A DNA stretch of 6,984 nucleotides from the NCBI GenBank assembly GCA_028716125.1, contig JAQUQK010000096.1, forward strand, positions 1 through 6,984, in the 5' to 3' direction. This DNA is from Thermoplasmatota archaeon. Lineage in GTDB: Archaea; Thermoplasmatota; JAQUQK01. Position 1 is the stretch's first letter, and every line of letters begins with the position of its first letter. The translations under genes were made by a program, and so were the position numbers. Of the stretch, positions 1 through 6,120 are shown piece by piece. The notes under the pieces are model-generated. The model was not told the origin of the DNA, did no database searches, and worked only from the letters and a program-made list of their open reading frames with translations.

Positions 1-1109
1 TCGCCAGTTAGCGCAAGCCAGCGGAACGGCCCCCTCCCCTCGCAGAACATCGGGCGTATGTAGGCCTTTACGAATCCCGGATATGCGAATGCGTCCTTGA
101 ATCCGAACGCTAGCGCCTGCCCCCTCAAATTGTTGCCGTAATCGAAAACGATTGCGCCCTTCTTCTGGAATTCGACCATTGCCTTGCAGTGCTCTGCCAT
201 TGACTTCATCGACTGGCGCACGTATTCTTCGGGATTTTCCTTGCGCAGTTTTGTGGCTTTGTCCAGATTTTTACCAGCAAATCCCGCAGGAACATAGCCG
301 TTGAGCGCGTCATGCGCGGAAGTTTGGTCTGTAATTACGTCAGGAATAACGTCGCGCTTGAGCAATTCGGGCAGAACGTCAGCGCAATTGCCCACAAGCC
401 CGACGGACATTGCTTTCCCTTTATTCTTAGCATCAAGTACAATCTTCAGCGCTTCGTCCAAGTCCCAAACCATCTTGTCGCAGAATCCTGCCTTTACACG
501 GCGCTCTATGCGCTTTGGATCAACGTCAATCACGAGCCCTGCGCCTCCGGCCATTTTTATCGCAAGCGGCTGCGCCCCTCCCATTCCGCCGCACCCTCCG
601 GTAAGGACGAATTTGCCTTTAAGCGACGAATTGAAATGCTTGCGCCCGCAGGCCGCGAACGTCTCGTAAGTTCCCTGGATTATTCCCTGCGTGCCGATGT
701 AGCACCAGGAGCCGGCGGTCATCTGGCCGTACATCATCAGCCCTTTCGCCTCAAGTTCGCGGAAATGCTCCCAGTTCGACCATTTCGGGACAAGATTAGA
801 ATTTGCAATAAGAACGCGCGGCGAGTGTTTGTGCGTCCTGAAGACAGCAACGGGCTTGCCCGACTGAACAAGCATAGTTTCGTCATCTTCAAGGTTCTGC
901 AAAGTCTCAACAATCTTGTGGTAGCAGTCCCAGTTTCGCGCCGCCTTTCCAGTCCCGCCATAAACAATTAGTTTCTCCGGCTCTTCCGCGTTCTCCAGAT
1001 TGTTCATCAGCATTCGCAAAATTGCCTCTTGCCTCCATCCCTTGCAGGACAATTTGGAACCGCGAGGCGCTTTTATTGGAACAAATTTCTCTTTTTTCTT
1101 GGCGGGCAT
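1..1109 (-). CDS. hutU: Urocanate hydratase (urocanase), N-terminal two thirds, cut by the window edge
   Basis: Urocanate hydratase (EC 4.2.1.49) adds water to urocanate to give 4-imidazolone-5-propionate, the second step of histidine degradation, in the cytoplasm with tightly bound NAD+. The frame is open from the ATG at 1109 to base 1, giving 369 residues of a family usually near 550. Visible family motifs are APRG (14-17), LRMLMNNL (31-38), VYGGTGKAARNW (49-60), QSGKPVAVF (82-90), NSNLVPKWSNWEHF (103-116), MTAGSWCYIGTQG (130-142), the glycine-rich NAD segment GGCGGMGGAQP (171-181) and GPFRW near 361. The catalytic cysteine near residue 410 of the Pseudomonas enzyme lies beyond the edge, so activity cannot be judged. 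The ATG at 1109 is the only plausible start: it gives the expected short N-terminus before the APRG motif and lies about 30 bases from a TATA-like box. It is divergent from sua5. Identity is near certain from motif order and spacing. Confidence 0.96.
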   Translation of the reverse strand, partial: MPAKKKEKFVPIKAPRGSKLSCKGWRQEAILRMLMNNLENAEEPEKLIVYGGTGKAARNWDCYHKIVETLQNLEDDETMLVQSGKPVAVFRTHKHSPRVLIANSNLVPKWSNWEHFRELEAKGLMMYGQMTAGSWCYIGTQGIIQGTYETFAACGRKHFNSSLKGKFVLTGGCGGMGGAQPLAIKMAGGAGLVIDVDPKRIERRVKAGFCDKMVWDLDEALKIVLDAKNKGKAMSVGLVGNCADVLPELLKRDVIPDVITDQTSAHDALNGYVPAGFAGKNLDKATKLRKENPEEYVRQSMKSMAEHCKAMVEFQKKGAIVFDYGNNLRGQALAFGFKDAFAYPGFVKAYIRPMFCEGRGPFRWLALTG

Positions 1110-1135
1110 TGGAATCGAAACGGCATTGGTTGGAG

Positions 1136-1143
1136 ATATAAAA
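1136..1143. promoter_or_regulatory. Shared TATA-like box between hutU and sua5
   Basis: ATATAAAA on the plus strand reads TTTTATAT on the minus strand, so both strands resemble an archaeal TATA box. Its centre is about 31 bases before the hutU ATG (1109) and about 35 bases before the sua5 GTG (1174). With the usual 25-27 base distance to the transcription start, both mRNAs would have leaders of only a few bases. No Shine-Dalgarno-like sequence precedes either start, which fits. The gap is only 64 bases, so one box or two closely overlapping ones must serve both genes. A second A/T stretch on the minus strand (GATAAAAG, 1153-1146) is a weaker alternative for hutU. Confidence 0.55.
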
Positions 1144-1173
1144 CCCTTTTATCTTCATATCCGATTTTCCTCC

Positions 1174-2205
1174 GTGACCCTTATCCTTAAAGTCGATTCG
1201 TCCAATCCGGACAAAGGCGCAATCGCCAAGGCGGCGCAAATAATCAGGTCCGGCGGCCTTGTCGCCTTTCCGACAGAAACGGTCTACGGCCTTGGCGCCA
1301 ACGCGCTCGATGGCGCGGCAGTCAAGAAAATTTACGAAGCAAAAGGAAGGCCAAGCGACAATCCGATGATAGTCCACATTGCCGACAAAAAGGCGCTGGC
1401 GCAGATTGCAGAAGTGACACCATCTGCGGAAAAATTGGCGGGCGTTTTCTGGCCCGGCCCTCTTACAATTGTTCTAAAAAAGAAAAAGATCGTTCCGAAG
1501 GAAACTACGGGCGGGCTTGACACTGTTGCCGTGCGAATGCCTGACCATCTGGTGGCGCTCGCGCTCATAAGTGAAGCGGACGTTCCGATTGCTGCCCCTT
1601 CCGCCAATCTTTCGGGCAAGCCAAGTCCCACAAAGGCGGCGCACGTAATCGAGGATTTCAACGGAAAGATTGACTGTATAATCGACGGTGGCTCGTCGCG
1701 CATCGGTTTGGAATCTACGGTGCTTGATCTTACTTCGGAAATTCCAACCATTCTGCGCCCCGGCTTCATCACACCCGAAGATGTAAGAGACGTTCTTGGT
1801 TCCGTCGCAATCCATCCGGGCGCAACCGGAAAAGTCGATGAAGGAAACGCCAAATCCCCCGGAATGAAATACCGCCATTACGCGCCAAAAGCCAAAATGA
1901 TTCTCTTCGAAGGCGAAAAGGAAAAAGTGCTGGCGCGAATCGCAAAAGAGGCGAAGGCGCAAAAGAGCGCAGGCGTTCTGCTATTCGATGACATTCCAGG
2001 CATTTCAAAAAAAATCAAAATACTTGTTGGCGGGAATACTTCAAATAATATTGAAACCCAGTGCAGGATTTACGACGCGCTGCGGGAATTTGATACAAGG
2101 GGCGTAGATTTGATACTTGCGCAGGGAATTGCGCCGGAAGGTTTCGGGCTTGCGATAATGAACCGCCTGCGCAGGGCGGCGGGTTATAGCATCGTGAATG
2201 TTTAG
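1174..2205 (+). CDS. sua5: Threonylcarbamoyl-AMP synthase, Sua5 type (TsaC domain plus C-terminal Sua5 domain)
   Basis: This enzyme makes L-threonylcarbamoyladenylate from threonine, bicarbonate and ATP. The KEOPS complex then uses it to form t6A37 in ANN-decoding tRNAs. From the GTG at 1174 it has 343 residues, close to archaeal Sua5 (about 350) and longer than the single-domain TsaC/YrdC (about 190-200). The YrdC domain (about 10-205) shows GGLVAFPTETVYGLG (27-41), KGRPSDNP (57-64), FWPGPLT (92-98), APSAN (141-145) and ESTVLD (180-185). The interdomain linker motif SPGMKYRHYAP is at 228-238, and the C-terminal domain ends with ILAQGIAPEGFGLAIMNRL. An in-frame ATG at 1000 would add 58 residues without family character, reading through hutU, so I prefer GTG; no in-frame ATG lies between GTG and the domain. 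It leads a probable operon, with the next gene 11 bases downstream. Confidence 0.95.
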   Translation: MTLILKVDSSNPDKGAIAKAAQIIRSGGLVAFPTETVYGLGANALDGAAVKKIYEAKGRPSDNPMIVHIADKKALAQIAEVTPSAEKLAGVFWPGPLTIVLKKKKIVPKETTGGLDTVAVRMPDHLVALALISEADVPIAAPSANLSGKPSPTKAAHVIEDFNGKIDCIIDGGSSRIGLESTVLDLTSEIPTILRPGFITPEDVRDVLGSVAIHPGATGKVDEGNAKSPGMKYRHYAPKAKMILFEGEKEKVLARIAKEAKAQKSAGVLLFDDIPGISKKIKILVGGNTSNNIETQCRIYDALREFDTRGVDLILAQGIAPEGFGLAIMNRLRRAAGYSIVNV

Positions 2206-2206
2206 C

Positions 2207-2213
2207 GGGTGAT
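2207..2213 (+). promoter_or_regulatory. Ribosome binding site of the thioesterase gene
   Basis: GGGTGAT lies in the 11-base gap after sua5, three bases before the ATG at 2217. It matches the GGTGAT core complementary to the 3' end of archaeal 16S rRNA. It picks the start over the out-of-frame ATG at 2212, and suggests this gene is translated from a longer, sua5-led transcript. Confidence 0.6.
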
Positions 2214-2216
2214 GAA

Positions 2217-2681
2217 ATGGAAGCAAAGAAAGTTTCGCAGTCAAGAAGCATTGCAACCCAGCTGGTTTTGCCGCGCGACTCGAACAGCAGGTGGGGCCTT
2301 TACGGCGGAAAACTGGTTGACTGGATTGACAGCATTGGCACAGTCATAGCGATGCGCCACTGCAACAAGCGCGTGGTCACCGCGTCGATAGAATCACTGA
2401 ATTTCCTTTCGCGCATAAACCTCGGCGATATCGTGATGATGGATGGCTGGGTGAACCACACCGGAAACACTTCGATGGAAGTAGAGGTAAAGGTGGATGT
2501 TGAGGACTGGAAGACCGGCGAGAAGCGCCACGCCTGCAATGCAATTCTCACTTATGTCGCAATAGACGACAACGGAAAGCCGATTGAAGTTCCAGGGCTT
2601 GAACTCACGACGGACGCAGAAAAGAAACGATGGCGCGCCGCCGAGAAGCGCAAGAAGGCAAAAGAGAGTTGTGAAGAATGA
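2217..2681 (+). CDS. Acyl-CoA thioesterase, single hotdog domain (YciA/BACH-like)
   Basis: Likely hydrolyses acyl-CoA to free acid and CoA in the cytoplasm; chain length preference cannot be read from sequence. It has 154 residues with one hotdog domain (about 8-120). The helix motif LYGGKLVDWIDSIGTVIA (28-45) matches the GGxxxxxxD pattern of this family; Asp38, seven residues after the GG, is the expected catalytic acid, and Asn23 just before matches the conserved asparagine. VVTASIESLNFLSRINLGD (53-71) and NHTGNTSMEVEVKV (80-93) are typical hotdog strands; BACH-type enzymes carry VVT, F, GD and TSMEV at the same spacing. The C-terminus is a charged, lysine/arginine/glutamate-rich tail (134-154). 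The family works as a dimer or higher multimer, the active site being shared between subunits. It overlaps the next gene by four bases (ATGA), so translation is probably coupled. Confidence 0.88.
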   Translation: MEAKKVSQSRSIATQLVLPRDSNSRWGLYGGKLVDWIDSIGTVIAMRHCNKRVVTASIESLNFLSRINLGDIVMMDGWVNHTGNTSMEVEVKVDVEDWKTGEKRHACNAILTYVAIDDNGKPIEVPGLELTTDAEKKRWRAAEKRKKAKESCEE

Positions 2682-3037
2682 TTGAGCTTCTGATACTTTT
2701 CGGCGCAGGATTCATTCTTGGAATTTTATTCGTTTATTTCGCATTTGTGAAGCCGCTCAAGCGCAAGGTGGCCGATCTTATCTCGCGCAAACAATCCCTT
2801 TCCACCACATACGGAAAAATTACCGAGCAGTTCGCGCCTTTCATGGCGCATTACCCTTACGACCCGCAGAATTTTCGCTTCATCGGAACGCCCATTGACG
2901 GCATACAGTTCAACGAGAACGAAGTCGTTTTCGTAGAAATAAAATCTGCAAAATCCAAGACAAGCCCGCTCCAGAACCGCATAAAATGGCTGATTGAGAA
3001 CGGGCGTGTCCGCTGGAAGGAATTCCGGATAGGGTAA
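2678..3037 (+). CDS. Membrane-anchored nuclease related to archaeal Holliday junction resolvase (Endonuc_Holl/COG4741-like)
   Basis: 119 residues. The N-terminus is one hydrophobic helix (about 3-24), followed by a basic stretch KPLKRK (25-30) and a short helical linker. The C-terminal half matches the family described as predicted endonuclease distantly related to archaeal Holliday junction resolvase. It has FIGTPIDGIQF (68-78), VVFVEIKSAKS (83-93), then PLQNRIKWLIENGRVRW. This fits a PD-(D/E)XK core with Asp74, Glu87 and Lys89 (D-x12-ExK). Its substrate and role are unknown, and no biochemistry is known to me for the family. The positive charges after the helix predict that the nuclease part faces the cytoplasm, so the 'secreted' label sometimes attached to this family is doubtful here. 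The start ATG overlaps the thioesterase stop, and no strong ribosome binding site is seen, so it probably depends on coupled translation. Confidence 0.82.
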   Translation: MIELLILFGAGFILGILFVYFAFVKPLKRKVADLISRKQSLSTTYGKITEQFAPFMAHYPYDPQNFRFIGTPIDGIQFNENEVVFVEIKSAKSKTSPLQNRIKWLIENGRVRWKEFRIG

Positions 3038-3047
3038 AATCGTGGGG

Positions 3048-3055
3048 TAAATATA
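3048..3055 (+). promoter_or_regulatory. TATA box of the FAD oxidoreductase gene
   Basis: TAAATATA follows a G run (GGGG, 3044-3047) in the 45-base gap after the nuclease gene. Its centre is about 31 bases before the ATG at 3083, giving a predicted transcription start about 3-5 bases before the ATG. No Shine-Dalgarno sequence is present in the gap. The spacing is the same as upstream of hutU, which supports a real archaeal promoter and a near-leaderless mRNA. Confidence 0.6.
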
Positions 3056-3082
3056 TCCCTTTCTTATTACGGGCTGATTTTC

Positions 3083-4357
3083 ATGAAGTATGATGCCGTT
3101 GTGGTGGGTGCGGGCATTATCGGAATGGCGACTGCGTATCACGTCTTGCGCACCAATCCGGGGAAGAAAATTCTCGTGATTGAGAAATTCGCAGCCCCCG
3201 GACAGGGCAACACTGCAAAAAGCGCTGGCGCTTACAGGAACGTTTTCTCGTCGAACACAAATTTCACGCTTTCCGACACTTCAGTAAATTATTTCCTTGA
3301 CATCCATGACAAAGGCGTTGACATCGGGCTTGAGAAGGCTGGATATCTCTGGCTTTTCACAAAAGAACAATATGAGAAGCGCAAGCCGCTTTTCGACGAC
3401 ATGATTAGAAATGGCGTTGAGCTGCGCTTCATACCGCAGAATGAGTTGAAGCAAATCCTTCCAGACCTTAACCCGAAGCCCGATGACGAAGAGGCGCAGA
3501 TGATGGGGCTTGGCGAGATTCACATCGGCGTCTTCGGCAAGAAGTGTGGATTCATCGATGCTGACCGCCTGACGCGCTACTACGAGCAGGAGTTCAAGGC
3601 CATCGGCGGCGAGATAAAATACAACACGGAAGTCAAGAAACTGATAGTCGAGCCTAACGAGCCGATTGGGGTTCCATGGGAGCCCTTCATCTGGCAGGAC
3701 GTCAATGTTGTTGGCGTCAGCACAACTGCCGGAGAAATTCGCGCAGACAAGATTTTCGTGGCAACCAACGCATGGGCGCCCCAGCTTCTGGATGCAGTTG
3801 GAATTGACAGCCTTATAAAATCGGCAAAGCACCAGATGTTTGTTCTTCGTAGCGAAAAGATGGACCGGCTGATGCACCCCAAGGGGCTAAGCGAAAAGGA
3901 AATCCTGCCATTTACAATTCTTCCGAAATCCGTTGTTTACATTCGCCCGGATGTCCACGAGGGCAGTTTCTGGGTCAGCGCCCATGACGGGCTTGGGCAC
4001 GGCCTGAAATTCGAGGAAGATCCTAAACCCGAAAACGAATTCTATGAGTACAACATATATCAGATTCTGCGCAAGTATCTGCCTATAGTCGACGGCGTGA
4101 ATCCGTCAAACAAGTGGGCGGGGCTGTATGATGTGAATTCCATAGACGCAAACCCGTACATTTTCGAGAAGGGCAACGTCATATCCGTAATCGGCCTTTC
4201 AGGCAGCGGAATAATGAAGGCGGACGCAGTCGGGCGCATCGCAACAGCAATGTACAACGGCCAGGAATACGCCGAACTTTACGGCGGAAAGAAATTCAAG
4301 GTAAGCGACCTTGGAATCAGCAACCGGAAGGTGGAAAAGGAACTTTTCGTGCTGTAA
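3083..4357 (+). CDS. FAD-dependent oxidoreductase, DAO superfamily (sarcosine/amino-acid oxidase-like)
   Basis: A cytoplasmic flavoprotein of 424 residues in the D-amino-acid oxidase/sarcosine oxidase/glycine oxidase superfamily, which oxidises amines, amino acids or hydroxy acids. The FAD site is clear: a beta strand, then GAGIIG (9-14), and Glu34 at the end of the second strand (LVIEK, 31-35) for the ribose. The segment KSAGAYRNVF (46-55) corresponds to the S-x-G-x-x-R region that contacts flavin in this family. The middle part (about 90-340) is the variable substrate domain. The C-terminal flavin motif is GLSGSGIMKADAVGRIA (371-387), preceded by WAGLYDVNSIDANP. The tail GGKKFKVSDLGISNRKVEKE looks familiar from archaeal DAO paralogues. 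The substrate cannot be assigned: sarcosine oxidase is only the nearest name, and FOXRED1-like or 2-hydroxyacid dehydrogenases are alternatives. The gene has its own promoter and no close operon partner. Confidence 0.88.
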   Translation: MKYDAVVVGAGIIGMATAYHVLRTNPGKKILVIEKFAAPGQGNTAKSAGAYRNVFSSNTNFTLSDTSVNYFLDIHDKGVDIGLEKAGYLWLFTKEQYEKRKPLFDDMIRNGVELRFIPQNELKQILPDLNPKPDDEEAQMMGLGEIHIGVFGKKCGFIDADRLTRYYEQEFKAIGGEIKYNTEVKKLIVEPNEPIGVPWEPFIWQDVNVVGVSTTAGEIRADKIFVATNAWAPQLLDAVGIDSLIKSAKHQMFVLRSEKMDRLMHPKGLSEKEILPFTILPKSVVYIRPDVHEGSFWVSAHDGLGHGLKFEEDPKPENEFYEYNIYQILRKYLPIVDGVNPSNKWAGLYDVNSIDANPYIFEKGNVISVIGLSGSGIMKADAVGRIATAMYNGQEYAELYGGKKFKVSDLGISNRKVEKELFVL

Positions 4358-4365
4358 TCGCCCAA

Positions 4366-4379
4366 TTTTCCTTCTTTTT
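4366..4379 (+). terminator. Possible T-rich terminator after the oxidoreductase gene
   Basis: The pyrimidine-rich run TTTTCCTTCTTTTT starts nine bases after the oxidoreductase stop codon. Archaeal RNA polymerase commonly terminates at T-rich tracts without a hairpin, and none is seen here. Position and composition are the only evidence. Confidence 0.4.
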
Positions 4380-4393
4380 CAAATTCAACAACA

Positions 4394-4400
4394 TTTTTTA
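4394..4400 (+). promoter_or_regulatory. Weak TATA-like element of the secernin-like peptidase gene
   Basis: TTTTTTA is the only A/T-only block at the right distance, about 32 bases before the ATG at 4429. It is a poor match to TTTAWATA, so the call rests on position. AGGT (4421-4424), four bases before the ATG, could act as a weak ribosome binding site. Confidence 0.3.
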
Positions 4401-4428
4401 CGGCATTTCAGATGACCTGCAGGTTAGT

Positions 4429-6093
4429 ATGAATTCCAGATTTGCGGCGCTTTTCGCAGTCGTGCTTTCGCTTACGTTCCTGCTCTTGGCAGTTGCGCCA
4501 ATATCCTCAGCGTGCGACACATTCGTCGCAATGGGAGACGTTACCGCGAACGGCCACGTCATTTTCGGCAAGAACAGCGACCGTCCAGCTTTTGATTGCC
4601 AGCCCCTTCTTTACCATTCTCGCGCCGAATGGCCGGCAGGCAGCACTCTGAAACTGGAATACATTGAAATCCCACAGGCAAACGTCACATATGCGACAAT
4701 CGGCTGCAGCCCGTACTGGTGCTACGGCTATGAAATGGGCGTTAGCGAGTGGGGGGTTGTTGCAGGCAATGAAGCAATATGGACAACCACGCTTGCAGTT
4801 TCAAAGCAGATGCCGCCTGAGCGCGGTTTTGTGGGGATGGATTTGCTCCGCATCGGATTGGAGCGCAGCAAGACCGCGCACGAATGCCTACAAGTGATAA
4901 CTTCACTTCTTGAGCAATACGGCCAGTGGGGTTCTGCGGAGCCGAAAGCCGCCGACACCGACGGATCATATGACAACAGTTTCATAATCGCAGATTCAAC
5001 CGAAGCATGGATTCTTGAAACCGCCGGAAAGGATTGGATTGCAAAGAGAATCACAGCAGGCACTGACTCAATCTCAAATGCCCCTTCACTTTTGAGCGAT
5101 TGGACCGAAGGCACGCTTCCTGCAGGAACACCTTTCATGGCAGTTTATTCAGACAATACTCAGCCGGCGACGCTTTCCGGGCGCTCGAGGGAATTGCGCT
5201 CCCAAATGCTGCTCGACCAATATGCCCAAGACGGGATTGAGTTGCGCGACATGATGGCGATTGCGCGCGACCACAACGTTTCAGTTCCGGGAATTTGCAT
5301 GCACCAGATTCCAGCCCTGAACGAAGACATAACCGCAGGCTCTCTAATGGTCGTTCTTCCAAAACAGCCAGGCGAGCCGATTGAAATGTGGTGGACTCCT
5401 GTCCAGCCATGCTCTGGAATTTACGTCCCGCTTCTTTTCGAATCGGGCAAACCGCCGGAAGTAATGTCAAAGACCGGCTCGCAGGGAAAAACGGTGACTG
5501 CCCCCAGCGCAGTCCAGGCGGACACGTTCAACAAGTCGTCATACTGGTGGCTTTTCAAGAGTGTCTGCGACCTTGGCCTCGATGCGGCGACACGCGCCAG
5601 TTTCGACAATGTTGAAATCCAGTTTGAAAGCGAAATGGCGGCAGTAAAAGCGAACCCTGAAACTGCGCCAGCGTTCACGGAAAAGTGCACCGACACGGCA
5701 CTCTCAACAATATTAAGCGCGAAGCTTCAGGGAACCGACACTGAAAAGCCGCAGGTCTATGGTGTATCGGCAAAGAAAGGCGCAGATGGAAAAACCGCGC
5801 TTTCAGCAAATTTCTCCGACGACATTAAAGTTGAAATTTCAAGCGTCAAGATATTCGTCGAAGGGAACGATGTGACGAATCAATCTGAAATCTCGTCCAC
5901 TGGATTCCGGTATGTTGCAGATCTTCCAAAAACATTCGACTTGCGCATTGAATTAAACGACGTAGCCGGAAATTCTGCAATTTTCGAACAGAAAGCAAAG
6001 GCGCAATCGGCCGGGGCAGTGCCGGGATTTGAAAGCGCACTTTTGATACTGGCTGTTTGCATATTTTTCATTTCGGCAAGATTAAGAAAATGA
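4429..6093 (+). CDS. Secreted secernin-like C69 peptidase with Ig-like domain and PGF-CTERM-type anchor
   Basis: An exported Ntn-hydrolase of 554 residues, probably a dipeptidase or related amidohydrolase acting at the cell surface. A signal peptide (1-28) ends in ISSA just before Cys29, the expected N-terminal nucleophile of family C69. The catalytic domain (29 to about 345) follows secernin closely: CDTFVAMG (29-36), VIFGKNSDRP (44-53), GNEAIW (113-118), GMDLLRIGLER (136-146), SFIIADSTEAWILETAGKDW (184-203), ISN (215-217), GICMH (288-292) and TAGSLMVVLP (302-311). A helical region follows (about 360-432), then an Ig-like beta domain (about 438-525) containing FSDD and NDVAGN. The C-terminus PGF (532-534), a hydrophobic helix and RLRK match the PGF-CTERM architecture recognised by archaeosortase A. 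Five N-glycosylation sequons (Asn85, 283, 368, 461, 484) fit an exterior location. The natural substrate is unknown. The next gene is convergent, 12 bases away. Confidence 0.9.
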   Translation: MNSRFAALFAVVLSLTFLLLAVAPISSACDTFVAMGDVTANGHVIFGKNSDRPAFDCQPLLYHSRAEWPAGSTLKLEYIEIPQANVTYATIGCSPYWCYGYEMGVSEWGVVAGNEAIWTTTLAVSKQMPPERGFVGMDLLRIGLERSKTAHECLQVITSLLEQYGQWGSAEPKAADTDGSYDNSFIIADSTEAWILETAGKDWIAKRITAGTDSISNAPSLLSDWTEGTLPAGTPFMAVYSDNTQPATLSGRSRELRSQMLLDQYAQDGIELRDMMAIARDHNVSVPGICMHQIPALNEDITAGSLMVVLPKQPGEPIEMWWTPVQPCSGIYVPLLFESGKPPEVMSKTGSQGKTVTAPSAVQADTFNKSSYWWLFKSVCDLGLDAATRASFDNVEIQFESEMAAVKANPETAPAFTEKCTDTALSTILSAKLQGTDTEKPQVYGVSAKKGADGKTALSANFSDDIKVEISSVKIFVEGNDVTNQSEISSTGFRYVADLPKTFDLRIELNDVAGNSAIFEQKAKAQSAGAVPGFESALLILAVCIFFISARLRK

Positions 6094-6120
6094 TGGTTTT
6101 CAACATCATTCCGTTTTCTT
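6084..6120. terminator. Inverted repeat over two convergent stop codons, possible bidirectional terminator
   Basis: AATGATG (6089-6095) and CATCATT (6104-6110) form a perfect 7-base inverted repeat with an 8-base loop. AAGAAAA (6084-6090) and TTTTCTT (6114-6120) form a second 7-base pairing around it. Each strand therefore has a hairpin followed by TTTTCTT, directly on the minus strand and after CCG on the plus strand. Both stop codons (6091-6093 plus, 6106-6108 minus) lie inside the structure. Archaea often need only T-rich DNA to terminate, so the flanking T runs may matter more than the stem. Confidence 0.5.

Noticed and set aside
301..971. Two overlapping plus-strand open frames opposite hutU (301-669 and 312-971)
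   Set aside because: They are antisense to a continuous, motif-rich urocanate hydratase frame and show low-complexity or unrecognisable composition.
1000..1173. 58-residue N-terminal extension of sua5 from the ATG at 1000
   Set aside because: It reads antisense through the start of hutU and across the TATA box, has no family character, and the GTG at 1174 gives the normal Sua5 length.
2163..2179. CCGCC/GGCGG hairpin near the end of sua5, considered as a terminator or attenuator
   Set aside because: It lies within codons for the conserved NRLRRAAG end of Sua5, has no T run after it, and the next gene follows closely with its own ribosome binding site.
3281..3882. Minus-strand open frames opposite the oxidoreductase (up to 198 residues)
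   Set aside because: The plus strand encodes a complete flavoprotein with intact FAD motifs; the antisense frames have no family features.
4728..5470. Minus-strand open frames opposite the secernin-like gene (4728-5138 and 5135-5470)
   Set aside because: They are shadows of a well-supported plus-strand gene and contain no recognisable domain.
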